Source: Rhodopirellula sp. (GTDB lineage: Bacteria > Planctomycetota > Planctomycetia > Pirellulales > Pirellulaceae). From it: DNA of 36,979 nucleotides. The position numbers and the translations under genes are program-made. Location of the stretch: the NCBI GenBank assembly GCA_002701385.1, contig NZVD01000085.1, positions 78,047 through 115,025 of the forward strand, read 5' to 3'. Under the pieces are notes generated by a model. It searched no databases, was not told the DNA's origin, and was given only the letters and a program-made list of their open reading frames with translations. Below are positions 1-7,348 of the stretch, in pieces. Positions within the stretch are counted from its first letter, which is position 1; every line of letters starts with the position of its first letter.

Positions 1-14
1 GCTTGATTTCACGT

Positions 15-30
15 TTGGCACGGTACTTGC
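15..30 (+). promoter_or_regulatory. Sigma-54 (RpoN) promoter, -24/-12
   Basis: TTGGCACG at 15-22, four bases (GTAC), then TTGC at 27-30, followed by A. This matches the RpoN consensus TTGGCACG-N4-TTGC at every fixed position, with the required GG-to-GC spacing. It points at the secreted protein gene starting at 130 and implies a leader of roughly 90 nt. An enhancer-binding activator would be needed; no activator gene or upstream activating site is visible, because the window begins just upstream. A second copy lies at 6835-6850. Confidence 0.85.
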
Positions 31-56
31 ATAACAAGTTTTCTACGTCATGGGCA

Positions 57-89
57 TTCCCGCAGGCTAGCGATGGCTATTGTCGGGAA
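57..89 (+). other. 5' leader hairpin of the sigma-54 transcript
   Basis: TTCCCG (57-62) pairs with CGGGAA (84-89). A smaller TAGC/GCTA stem lies inside. The structure sits between the sigma-54 promoter and the ribosome binding site of the gene at 130. It could be a stability or translation-control element, but it matches no riboswitch family I recognise and the stem is short. Confidence 0.25.
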
Positions 90-129
90 ACTTAAATCGA
101 AAGCTTTTGAAAGCTGAAGGAGGAGTGAA

Positions 130-1446
130 ATGATAAGAGTTAAAGTACATTTGACAGCAAGTTTGATGTTGGTATTGGTATTATTTGTTTTCTCCTTTTC
201 GGTTCTGCCGGGTTTAGCCAAACCTCCTAAAAAACCTCTTACTGAAATGGACGCAGCACCAGTTGGTTCATTGAACGAAGTTGGATTCAATGATGTTGAT
301 ATTGAGCGTGTACTGATGATCACCGACCTTAAGGTAGTTGAACATCCTGTCTATACCAATCCAAAGAGCCCGACACCATACTGGACCTTCAAGCATTTAA
401 TGACTCAGATGAGTGGAAAGGTCCCACCATCAAAATTTGTTGAAAACTGGCTGAATCAATGGCTCGAAGATCAAACTGTCGGCCATGGCGTCGCCATCGC
501 CCGATCTGCGATGAACGATCTCATCATTGATCCGTGGAGGGAAGCAAGCGGTGGTGGGAAATTAGATCTGAATAAAGCTCCCTTCAAATTATTAGCCATT
601 GTGAATCGAATGGATTTAAGGTCAGTGAATGACAACCAGGTTCGATCTGCTGGAGAAGGTCGATTAGTCTTTGGCACGTTGGATGCCGAAGGAAAGCCTC
701 TTGGGCGTGGGTTCTACATTATCTTTGAATACAATCTTCCAGCCTCTAATCTTCACGAGTTGAATCAGTGGGTTAGAAAATGGCAACGGCTACAGGCTCA
801 CCCCATAGAAAGTCGGCGCTATAGCGATGAATTGTCTAAAATCACCCGTTCATTCACGGATCGGCAGACCGGCCTTGATAATCATTCTTTCCATTTGAAT
901 CAGGTTAGAACTAATGAAGTGGCTTTAGGGCGTCCTTGGGAACTTCGTGAATTTAAGATCAATCCAGGTCAGACCAAGTTAACCCAAGTACCTGTTGCTG
1001 GAACTCCTGATTTCGAATTCTTCAACGAGACAAAACAGGGGCGTCAAACATTAGGTGCCATTCTTCAGCTCGTGGATGGTCTGCCAGATTCCATTTTGGG
1101 ATCTTCGGCTCCGACACCGTTTGGAGTTCCCTGGAAACCAGCCAATGTGACTTCGGACCAACGTCATCAATTTGCTTTGTTCACCTGCAGCGGTTGCCAT
1201 CATACAGAAACCGATGCTCTTTTCACCCATATTGCATTTCCGGAGGAAAATAATCTCCCTGATTCCTTAGGTAATCAGGCTGCACTGTCCGGATTCCTTA
1301 CAGGTATTAAAGTCCAGGATCCGTTGGATGACACGATCACCAGAAAATTCAATGATCTCGAAAGAAGGCAAATTGACTTTGCCGAGCTGTTAAATGATAC
1401 CCAAAAAGGGCGTATGCCTTCTGACGGAGAAAAGAGAAAGCATTGA
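130..1446 (+). CDS. Secreted protein of unknown function with one CSGCH motif
   Basis: The 438-residue product has a hydrophobic signal peptide (about residues 1-30). The body carries conserved-looking blocks (NRMDLR, GEGRLVFGTLD, LNQVRTNEVAL, WELREF) and a late CSGCHH motif near residue 355. I recall proteins with this order of motifs in myxobacteria and other delta-proteobacteria, with no assigned function. CxxCH is the covalent haem c attachment signature, so a monohaem domain is possible, but no obvious c-type fold or distal Met ligand is clear; the motif could bind metal instead. The start is firm: a strong GGAGG-type SD lies at about 118-124. The gene has its own sigma-54 promoter (15-30) and a terminator (1475-1511), so it appears monocistronic. 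Confidence 0.75.
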   Translation: MIRVKVHLTASLMLVLVLFVFSFSVLPGLAKPPKKPLTEMDAAPVGSLNEVGFNDVDIERVLMITDLKVVEHPVYTNPKSPTPYWTFKHLMTQMSGKVPPSKFVENWLNQWLEDQTVGHGVAIARSAMNDLIIDPWREASGGGKLDLNKAPFKLLAIVNRMDLRSVNDNQVRSAGEGRLVFGTLDAEGKPLGRGFYIIFEYNLPASNLHELNQWVRKWQRLQAHPIESRRYSDELSKITRSFTDRQTGLDNHSFHLNQVRTNEVALGRPWELREFKINPGQTKLTQVPVAGTPDFEFFNETKQGRQTLGAILQLVDGLPDSILGSSAPTPFGVPWKPANVTSDQRHQFALFTCSGCHHTETDALFTHIAFPEENNLPDSLGNQAALSGFLTGIKVQDPLDDTITRKFNDLERRQIDFAELLNDTQKGRMPSDGEKRKH

Positions 1447-1474
1447 ATTTTAAGTAAACACGATGCTGTTGAAG

Positions 1475-1511
1475 ACAAGTCCTTCTGCTCGATAGTAGAA
1501 GGACTTGTTTT
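1475..1511 (+). terminator. Rho-independent terminator
   Basis: A perfect 12-bp stem (ACAAGTCCTTCT at 1475-1486 with its complement at 1497-1508) closes a 10-nt loop and runs into TTTT (1508-1511). It sits 29 nt after the stop codon of the gene at 130. Confidence 0.85.
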
Positions 1512-1684
1512 CGTACCACGTTCAATTGCTCCGCCGTCTAGACGCTAGGTGAAAACCGGCATGTGTGTCTTACGCTGTGTTTTCTGCGCTGATATTTAAC
1601 CCTAAATTTTAGATTTATACGAATAAGACCTTTCCGAAAGTCATTTTTTGGCAAGCATATCCTTGGTGAATAAGGAGATCTCAA

Positions 1685-2260
1685 ATGACTAAATTCCGCC
1701 TGCCCCCACTATTACTATTTTTTGTTGCAACTACGTTGTTTGCTGACACGAACCGTGAAGTCTTACTCGAATTTGATAGCCCGGCAAGCATCAGAAACTG
1801 GCGAGCTGTCAATGATGGTGTCATGGGAGGACGATCAGTTGGAAGATATCGACTGACTGACAAAAATATGCTGGAGTTTTTTGGTTACCTTTCTTTAGAG
1901 AACAATGGTGGATTTGCATCGATACGCCTACCTTCCGGGGACTTCAATTTCAAACAAGGTGATTCGGTTATTTTGCGGGTCAAGGGAGATGGAAGAACTT
2001 ACAATATGAACTTGTATGCCCAGAGAAATCTCGGGGGTTACTCATTTCGCCAGTCTTTCAAAACAACCGCCAATAAATTGATCGAAGTGAAGTTGCCAGT
2101 AGATCAGTTTGTAGCGACCTGGCGTGGCAGGGTGTTTCCTAAGCAAGAACTTAATCCCAGTCAGATCGCCGGGCTTGGAATACTTCTTGGTGATAAGAAA
2201 CAGGGCAAGTTCAGTTTGCAAATAGAGTCAATCAGTATTCAACGCGGTGAAAAGAACTAG
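1685..2260 (+). CDS. CIA30-like (complex I intermediate-associated protein 30) domain protein, exported
   Basis: The 191-residue product has a short N-terminal signal peptide (about 1-20), then a single CIA30-type jelly-roll domain to the end. Family landmarks are FDSPASIRNWRAVNDGVMGG near residues 30-48, GGFASIR, VILRVKGDGRTYN and the closing GILLGDKKQGKFSLQIESI. In mitochondria the namesake helps assemble complex I; bacterial members are mostly uncharacterised and exported forms probably bind carbohydrate-like ligands, so no complex I role is implied here. The ATG follows AAGGAG at about 1671-1676. Two hairpins (2266-2291 and 2308-2341) follow the gene. Confidence 0.8.
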   Translation: MTKFRLPPLLLFFVATTLFADTNREVLLEFDSPASIRNWRAVNDGVMGGRSVGRYRLTDKNMLEFFGYLSLENNGGFASIRLPSGDFNFKQGDSVILRVKGDGRTYNMNLYAQRNLGGYSFRQSFKTTANKLIEVKLPVDQFVATWRGRVFPKQELNPSQIAGLGILLGDKKQGKFSLQIESISIQRGEKN

Positions 2261-2265
2261 CAGTG

Positions 2266-2291
2266 TTCCCTGCCCCGGGGTGGGGCAGGAA
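2266..2291 (+). terminator. GC-rich hairpin after the CIA30-like gene
   Basis: CCTGCCCC (2269-2276) pairs with GGGGCAGG (2282-2289) around a 5-nt loop, and two flanking A-T pairs extend it. The T-rich tail is weak (ATTCTGATTCTT), so termination strength is uncertain. Confidence 0.5.
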
Positions 2292-2307
2292 TTCTGATTC
2301 TTCCAGC

Positions 2308-2341
2308 AAGCAAAGATATTTCGGTTGAAAAATCTTTGCTT
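2308..2341 (+). terminator. Second hairpin in the convergent spacer
   Basis: The arm at 2308-2321 pairs with 2328-2341 with one mismatch around a 6-nt loop. It is AT-rich and followed by CTTGTTCG, so it is a weaker terminator candidate backing up the hairpin at 2266-2291. Confidence 0.4.
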
Positions 2342-2383
2342 CTTGTTCGTTGATTACCTCCTCCGTCATTAAGATTTAAAAAG

Positions 2384-2413
2384 CCAGAGAGCTCTCAGGC
2401 GAAAGCTCTCTGG
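2384..2413 (-). terminator. Rho-independent terminator of the minus-strand CsgG-like gene
   Basis: A perfect 10-bp stem (CCAGAGAGCT at 2384-2393 with AGCTCTCTGG at 2404-2413). Read on the minus strand it is followed by CTTTTTAAAT, the expected U-rich tail. It lies about 60 nt past the stop of the gene at 2472. Confidence 0.75.
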
Positions 2414-2471
2414 AGGCCGATCAATGCCAACTCGGGAGAAGTTTGCATTGACAAAATTATCGTCGACTCAA

Positions 2472-3434
2472 TTAGTCGATCAATTCCACCGCGTCACCTA
2501 TTGCAACGTCGGCAATCTGCCCATCCGGAAGCAGTCGGTTCGCAATGGCGATACGATTTCGCACAGCTTCAATCACCAACACAGCAGTTACTTCCGTCAT
2601 CGTATCTAAAACTTCTCCGGTAGCGGGATCTCTAATTACTTTACTCACGCTAGAGACTGCAACTCGCATGCCTGGTTCTAAGCCCGCATTTCTACCTCCG
2701 TTTAGATAAACGTATTCTTCATCGACTTCGGCTATAAGTCCCTTATAGAGATGAACTTCGGGAGCCATTTCATTTCCTTGGGGAATAACGGCGGTCAATT
2801 GAACCTTGCCTAAAGCATTATCAATAGCCCTTTGCATAGCCTTACCAAGCGATGACATTTGATATCGTCGCATTCCCAAATCGTACTGATCTACGGAACC
2901 AGCGATTCTTACATAGTCCAAGTCCAAACCTACATCGGTACCAGTACTTGTACCTCGTCCATTAACACTCGTCAAAATCTTTCCGGTATAAGGGTCAAAT
3001 GCACGAAGCACGACTTCAGCATGGGCTATAGACTGTGAAAGATTGATTCCCAAATCATAAATCCTCCCAAGTTTGATTTGGCCCAATCCCGTACTGAACT
3101 GAGAGCCAGTACGCTGATCCATCACCGTTACGGTTAACTGTAAAATCGCGTCCACTCCCATTTCCTGCGCTTTAGTCAGGACTTGTGAATTAAGGCGGCC
3201 ATTAGTCAAAGAAAGACTGTCGACTACCGTATATTGATTGGAATTTACGAGATTATGAATCAGTTGGTCCGAGAGATAAGGAAAACGGTAATGCATTCTG
3301 GACTGAGTTGGTAAAACAGCCACAGTCAGTTTTTCGACTGGCTGTTGCGCCTTCAAAGTCCAGTTACCAGCGAAAAGACTCAAAATAAGAATTGTTAAAG
3401 TTAGTCGATTACGATTGGCGTGGTAGCGTTTCAT
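2472..3434 (-). CDS. CsgG/FlgT-like exported protein
   Basis: The 320-residue product has a signal peptide (about 1-30, cleavage near KAQQ). Residues about 35-215 read as a CsgG-like domain: VAVLPTQ, an early 'YLSDQLIHNLVNSNQYTVVD' helix-strand block, VDAILQLTV and the AEVVLRAFDPYTGKIL strand. The last 90 residues resemble the FlgT C-terminal domain (YLNGGRNAGLEPGMRV, IRDPATGEVLD, IGDAVELID). CsgG-type proteins are periplasmic or outer-membrane-associated and help secretion or envelope assembly. No lipobox Cys is seen, unlike true CsgG, so it is probably periplasmic. It is divergent from the sigma factor gene at 3576 and has its own terminator. Confidence 0.65.
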   Translation of the reverse strand: MKRYHANRNRLTLTILILSLFAGNWTLKAQQPVEKLTVAVLPTQSRMHYRFPYLSDQLIHNLVNSNQYTVVDSLSLTNGRLNSQVLTKAQEMGVDAILQLTVTVMDQRTGSQFSTGLGQIKLGRIYDLGINLSQSIAHAEVVLRAFDPYTGKILTSVNGRGTSTGTDVGLDLDYVRIAGSVDQYDLGMRRYQMSSLGKAMQRAIDNALGKVQLTAVIPQGNEMAPEVHLYKGLIAEVDEEYVYLNGGRNAGLEPGMRVAVSSVSKVIRDPATGEVLDTMTEVTAVLVIEAVRNRIAIANRLLPDGQIADVAIGDAVELID

Positions 3435-3575
3435 TTTTCAAATCCCTTATATTGGTATTTATGTCAGGTTTTCCTTCAATCTTAGAAACGTAAACCTGAT
3501 ACCAAACGGACAAAGAAACCCTTAAATATTCCTGATTTCTATTTCATCTCCATCCAACATCCTGATTGATTTGGC

Positions 3576-4139
3576 ATGTCATTCACTGAGCTACTAAAAA
3601 GAATTGAGAATGGAGATTCCGACGCTTCGACGGAATTGCTCGACCAGTATGGGCATCACATTCGACGTATTGCCAGAATACGTCTCAATGACACGATGCT
3701 CCGAAGAGTCGAGGATAGTATGGATATTTACCAAAGTGTCATGGCGAACTTTTTCATGAGGGCAGCTACGGGGCAATTCGACCTTGATACCCCTGAACAA
3801 ATGCTGGCTCTAATCTCAACGATGATAAGAAACCGTGTTATGGATAAAAGCCGGTTCTATCGCTCTCAGAGAAGGGATATGCGTAGGAATATCTCTATTG
3901 CCAACACACCTGCGGAAGATAAAAAGCGTGAAACTCCGAGCCTCATGATGAGCCGCGAAGAGGTTATTGCTGAATTCTACTCGCGACTTAATGAAGAGGA
4001 ACGCTGGTTACTGGAAGAACGAGCGAATGGCAGCAGTTGGCAAGAGTTAGCCCAGAAATTAGATGCTACTCCCGACCAGTTACGTAAACGCCTGGCGAGA
4101 GTCACGCAGCGTATCGCAGCAAATATAGATTGGGAATAG
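3576..4139 (+). CDS. ECF-type RNA polymerase sigma factor
   Basis: The 187-residue product has the two-domain ECF layout: region 2 at about 8-95 (LLDQYGHHIRRIARIRL, VEDSMDIYQSVMANFF, MIRNRVMDKSRFYRSQRRD) and region 4 helix-turn-helix at about 135-183 (LNEEERWLLEERANGSSWQELAQ, then DQLRKRLARVTQRI). It belongs to the ECF type greatly expanded in planctomycetes, which commonly sits beside a Ser/Thr kinase, as here. No anti-sigma factor is encoded nearby. The SD before the ATG is weak. The stop lies 8 nt before the ATG of the kinase gene, which implies co-transcription and suggests that the kinase controls this sigma factor; that link is inference. Confidence 0.9.
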   Translation: MSFTELLKRIENGDSDASTELLDQYGHHIRRIARIRLNDTMLRRVEDSMDIYQSVMANFFMRAATGQFDLDTPEQMLALISTMIRNRVMDKSRFYRSQRRDMRRNISIANTPAEDKKRETPSLMMSREEVIAEFYSRLNEEERWLLEERANGSSWQELAQKLDATPDQLRKRLARVTQRIAANIDWE

Positions 4140-4147
4140 AGATACCC

Positions 4148-5734
4148 ATGAAACCAATTCATGACTTACTACCATATCTTTGTGCCGAACAAAGTAATCG
4201 ATGGGCGAATGGAGATCATGTCCCAGTCGAAGAATTTGTTAGTCAGTTTCAAGAACTAAAAGAAGATACTTCTTCACTGCTTGATCTTATCTACCACGAA
4301 ATCTATCTACGCGAGATTCATCAGGAACCGATTGATTTGGAAATGTTTTCGAAACGATTTCCTTATCTTCGTTCTGACATTGCTCTCATGTTTGAGGTGC
4401 ATCAACTAGTAGATACGGGCAATTTGGAAGTATCCGACGAGTTGCCCACAAACAGTGAGATAGACGAATTCCCGGATCCCGTTGCCGATGTTCTTCGTGT
4501 GTTATCCGAAACTTATCCTTTTTCCGAGTTACCTCGAAATGTGCAAGAGAGTATTGCCGGGCAATCAATTTATCGTGTTTTTGATGCTGGTGAGTATTTA
4601 GTCAGGCAAGGCGATATCTCCGACTCTCTTCTGATTATCAAGTCTGGTGAAGTTGAAATCCGGTTGAACCACTCTGAGACGGAGGTCGAAGTCATCGGTT
4701 ACTGTAGCGTCAACAACGTCATCGGAGAAATTGGTATCTTCACCAATAGCACACGCAGTGCAGACGCCGTTGCAATTGGAGAAGCCGTAGCACTGGAAGT
4801 CCCACTGGCATTATATGAGCAGATGAATCGTGATTTCCCTGCCACCAGTTCAATGATTGCAAATCAGGTATCTGAACGAATCGGCGGTCATGATATTGAC
4901 ATATTGACCAATAAATCTCTCGAGGGATACCGGATCATAAAACGACTTGGCCGTGGGAGCATGGGAGTTGTCTATTTATCGGAACGAGTTTCTGACGGGA
5001 AGAGATATGCACTAAAAATGCTTCGGCACGACATTCTCTGTAATCAAAAAGCCTGCCAGCGTTTTACGCAAGAATCGGAAATACTCCGGGACCTTGATCA
5101 CCCCTTGATTCTCAAGACCTATCAGGCATTTCATGCCATGGCTACGATGTTTTTGGTAATGGACTACTGTGAGGGTGTCTCGCTTCGAAAATGGATGGAC
5201 ACCTCGGAGCATCTCGAGATCGATATTATCAAGCATGTTGCAGCTCAGTTAATGGACGCCTTGCTTTATGCGCACGACTGTGGAATTATTCACCGAGATG
5301 TCAAACCATCGAATGTAATGATTAACGAGAGCTATCAGGTTACCCTGATGGATTTTGGTCTGGCCAGAAGCTCGGTCAACCCCTCACTAACTCATACAGG
5401 TGAATTGCTGGGAAGCCCGCGTTACATGGCCATCGAACAATTTACGGGGGGGGATGTGGGACCCAAAGCCGATTACTATGCGTTGGGATGTCTGATTTAT
5501 GAAATGTTAACGGGTGCCGCATTGTTTGACAGTCATGATCTGATAGGAATGCTTACGCAGCGAATGCAGTGGAGCATGCCGGAGAAAGATGTAATATTTC
5601 CTGAACTCGACAATGAGGTTTATGATTTCCTCCGCAGTTGTCTGGAAGCAGATAAAGAGAGACGCCTGGCAGATTATGACAAAGAGACACTTATTGCTTT
5701 ATCGGAGAGCTGGCGTTTAAATCAAATAGTCTGA
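4148..5734 (+). CDS. Ser/Thr protein kinase with cyclic-nucleotide-binding domain
   Basis: I start at ATG 4148 (528 aa); an upstream in-frame TTG at 4130 overlaps the sigma factor gene and has no SD. Residues about 1-95 are the planctomycete pre-kinase module (RWANGDHVPVEEF, LLDLIYHEIYLRE, RFPYLRSDI). About 135-234 is a CAP-type cNMP-binding domain that keeps the phosphate-binding-cassette pattern (GEIGIF...TRSADAV, with E194 and R203). The kinase domain follows from about 261: glycine loop GRGSMGVVY, ATP Lys290 (YALKML), HRDVKPSN with Asp384, DFGLA with Asp402 and GSPRYMAIEQ. All catalytic residues are present. No membrane segment is seen, so it is cytosolic. It is expected to be a cAMP- or cGMP-gated kinase acting with the adjacent ECF sigma factor. 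Confidence 0.88.
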   Translation: MKPIHDLLPYLCAEQSNRWANGDHVPVEEFVSQFQELKEDTSSLLDLIYHEIYLREIHQEPIDLEMFSKRFPYLRSDIALMFEVHQLVDTGNLEVSDELPTNSEIDEFPDPVADVLRVLSETYPFSELPRNVQESIAGQSIYRVFDAGEYLVRQGDISDSLLIIKSGEVEIRLNHSETEVEVIGYCSVNNVIGEIGIFTNSTRSADAVAIGEAVALEVPLALYEQMNRDFPATSSMIANQVSERIGGHDIDILTNKSLEGYRIIKRLGRGSMGVVYLSERVSDGKRYALKMLRHDILCNQKACQRFTQESEILRDLDHPLILKTYQAFHAMATMFLVMDYCEGVSLRKWMDTSEHLEIDIIKHVAAQLMDALLYAHDCGIIHRDVKPSNVMINESYQVTLMDFGLARSSVNPSLTHTGELLGSPRYMAIEQFTGGDVGPKADYYALGCLIYEMLTGAALFDSHDLIGMLTQRMQWSMPEKDVIFPELDNEVYDFLRSCLEADKERRLADYDKETLIALSESWRLNQIV

Positions 5735-5811
5735 ACGAACCAAGGAGGGTTTGTTTCAATCGTCACCATTTAATAAAAAATTTAGAATCGAAACTTATTG
5801 GAGTCTAAGCT

Positions 5812-6081
5812 ATGAAAAACTATGTTCTGGGTATTCTCTCAGCCGTACTTATTGCTGGTATCTGTGGAGCTGTTGTTCAAGATCGAAACCGAGGGGTTGA
5901 GTATGAACACATTTACGTTGATCCAGAAAACTTTACAATGCAATTATTCACTGATTTTGAGGCCACTCCCGTGCCAAAGAAAGAAGGAGTATTTTTCGAG
6001 ACTCTTGGTAAGCTCCAGAAAAATGGATGGCGTGTCGTCTCAATGGATGACGTGGGATTTGTGATGTTACGTGAAAAATAA
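5812..6081 (+). CDS. Small exported or membrane-anchored protein, DUF4177-like
   Basis: The 89-residue product has a hydrophobic N-terminus (about 4-22). A short domain follows that ends in LQKNGWRVVSMDDVGFVMLRE, which resembles the DUF4177 pattern (GWELVS...Y.F.R). Function is unknown. The ATG follows a TTGGAG SD about 8 nt upstream. A 77-nt gap separates it from the kinase gene, so it could be the last gene of the sigma-kinase unit. The strong bidirectional terminator at 6088-6128 lies directly after its stop. Confidence 0.6.
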   Translation: MKNYVLGILSAVLIAGICGAVVQDRNRGVEYEHIYVDPENFTMQLFTDFEATPVPKKEGVFFETLGKLQKNGWRVVSMDDVGFVMLREK

Positions 6082-6087
6082 AAAGCC

Positions 6088-6128
6088 GGAGGGAGTAAGG
6101 CTTTGCAGCCTTACTCCCTCCATTTTTT
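6088..6128. terminator. Bidirectional rho-independent terminator
   Basis: A perfect 15-bp stem (6088-6102 with 6107-6121) and a TTGC tetraloop. The plus side ends in six T (6123-6128). The minus side runs into TTTTTATTTTTC, so it also ends the convergent gene at 6142-6576. Confidence 0.95.
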
Positions 6129-6141
6129 GAGCTAAATTTAG

Positions 6142-6576
6142 TTAACGTTGTACGAATCGATTTCGATTTCTGTTGCTATACTGTTGCGATGAACCTTGTC
6201 GGAATTGATTCAGTACATTTTCAATATTGAAGCTGTTCGATTCGTTAACATGCTCTTCTATTTCCATACGTTCTATTTCACGATGATAGATCACTCGTCG
6301 TGATGCCTGTCGGTTCTGTACGGCAGAAGCTCGCTGAATTTGCTGTAGTAAATCTTGGAATTGATTACTACTTCCCTGCGAATTCGAAACGTTACGAGCT
6401 CTTACGACTCGAGGTGCGACTTGGAAGGGCATTTGATTCATACCGTTGCTTCGCACATTCCATGACGATCCCCCGTGGTTCATATTGAAAGGAAATCCGA
6501 AGTCCTGTGCTTTTGCCTCTCCCAAACTCATGTGTGCTACCAAAATAGCTACCATCATTGTTATTGCCTTTTTCAT
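6142..6576 (-). CDS. Small secreted Asn/Gln/Arg-rich protein (QDFGF type)
   Basis: The 144-residue product has a signal peptide (about 1-23, KAQ|DFGF). The mature protein is hydrophilic and low in complexity, rich in Asn, Gln, Ser and Arg, with a possible coiled or helical stretch at FQDLLQQIQRASAV and a basic tail (NRNRNRFVQR). There is no cysteine. The mature N-terminus DFGF is shared with the divergent gene at 6914 (ADFGF), suggesting distant paralogy or a common processing signal. The SD AGGAG lies well placed upstream of the ATG. Function is unknown. No sigma-54 motif was found on its own strand. Confidence 0.6.
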   Translation of the reverse strand: MKKAITMMVAILVAHMSLGEAKAQDFGFPFNMNHGGSSWNVRSNGMNQMPFQVAPRVVRARNVSNSQGSSNQFQDLLQQIQRASAVQNRQASRRVIYHREIERMEIEEHVNESNSFNIENVLNQFRQGSSQQYSNRNRNRFVQR

Positions 6577-6834
6577 CTTTTTTCTCCTGGCAAGTGGTTA
6601 TTTGAGTGGGACATTTCAAAGGTGACTGAAACTATTTTCTCAATCATTTGCCCCTTACGCTATCTAAAACGTAAGCCGATCTAAGACCGGACAGGAAAAA
6701 GAAAAAATTATCCAAAATAGGTTTTACGCTTCCAATCTTTAAGATCTAGTCAGTTTGAATACACCATGATTCAATTTGATTCGTCATTATCCATGGCACT
6801 GAAGGTTAATCCTTAAAAAACGGCATTTCGTACT

Positions 6835-6850
6835 TTGGCACGGTGTTTGC
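6835..6850 (+). promoter_or_regulatory. Sigma-54 (RpoN) promoter, -24/-12
   Basis: TTGGCACG at 6835-6842, spacer GTGT, TTGC at 6847-6850: a full match to the RpoN consensus with correct spacing, 63 nt before the ATG at 6914. Both this site and the one at 15-30 read TTTGGCACGGT through the -24 element and have an ATTTC tract a few bases upstream. The rest of the 337-nt divergent gap (6577-6913) holds only the SD sites and no ORF; the minus-strand promoter for the gene ending at 6576 could not be identified. Confidence 0.88.
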
Positions 6851-6913
6851 GGTTAGATCTATCAGTTGGTCAGGCCGCCTGACCTAAACACAATCACATT
6901 TGGAGAACATCTT

Positions 6914-7252
6914 ATGAGTAAGAAATTATTTGTTTTAGGTATGATGGCTTTTTTAAGTTGGTCAGTACCCGAAACCAAAGCAGCAGACTTCGGATTTAGT
7001 ATTTTCGGTCCTCAGGGTGGACAATTCAGTTTTTACAACGGTTCCTCTTTCTCGAATCGCGTTCATCAGCACCGGCGTCCGATGTATTCGAACTTTAATT
7101 ACCCGAGCACTTATTGCATGCCGCGGTATCAGTTCCAGTCAAATCGCCAAAGTTATCAGTATCGGAGTTTCACTAGCCAACGATATCGCTCGCGATCAAG
7201 TTTTCGATCAAACTTCTCTCAACAATCTTTTCCATCATTCTGGGGATTCTAG
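6914..7252 (+). CDS. Small secreted Ser/Arg/Phe/Tyr-rich protein (ADFGF type)
   Basis: I start at ATG 6914 (112 aa), which has TTTGGAGAA placed 8-9 nt upstream; the longer TTG-started frame at 6866 has no SD and would hide the signal peptide. The signal peptide (about 1-23, ETKA|ADFGF) leads to a low-complexity mature chain rich in Ser, Phe, Tyr, Gln and Arg, with repeated YRS/FRS steps and a single Cys. It recalls structural, matrix or cell-wall-associated proteins but belongs to no family I know. A perfect sigma-54 promoter precedes it and a terminator follows at 7258-7301, so it is a single-gene RpoN unit. Confidence 0.65.
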   Translation: MSKKLFVLGMMAFLSWSVPETKAADFGFSIFGPQGGQFSFYNGSSFSNRVHQHRRPMYSNFNYPSTYCMPRYQFQSNRQSYQYRSFTSQRYRSRSSFRSNFSQQSFPSFWGF

Positions 7253-7257
7253 TCGCT

Positions 7258-7301
7258 AAAAAAAGGGGGTGGCCGGTTTTAATAAATCGGTCACCCTTTT
7301 T
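7258..7301 (+). terminator. Rho-independent terminator
   Basis: An A-rich, GGGGGTGGCCG arm pairs with CGGTCACCCTTTTT (one G-T pair and a short bulge) around an AT-rich loop, ending in TTTTTG. It begins within 6 nt of the stop of the gene at 6914. Confidence 0.85.
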
Positions 7302-7348
7302 GTTAAAAGAACAAATACTCGCATGTTAAATAAAAGACAAGGAATCAG

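Noticed and set aside
1643-1670. TTTTGGCAAGC before the CIA30-like gene as a sigma-54 promoter
   Set aside because: The TTGC element is not at the required distance; only the TGGCA half matches.
3571-3590. TTGGCATG upstream of the ECF sigma factor start as a sigma-54 -24 element
   Set aside because: The -12 element is missing and the motif overlaps the start codon itself.
6777-6800. TGGCACT in the divergent spacer as another sigma-54 site
   Set aside because: No GC at the -12 position with the right spacing. The true match lies 40 nt downstream.
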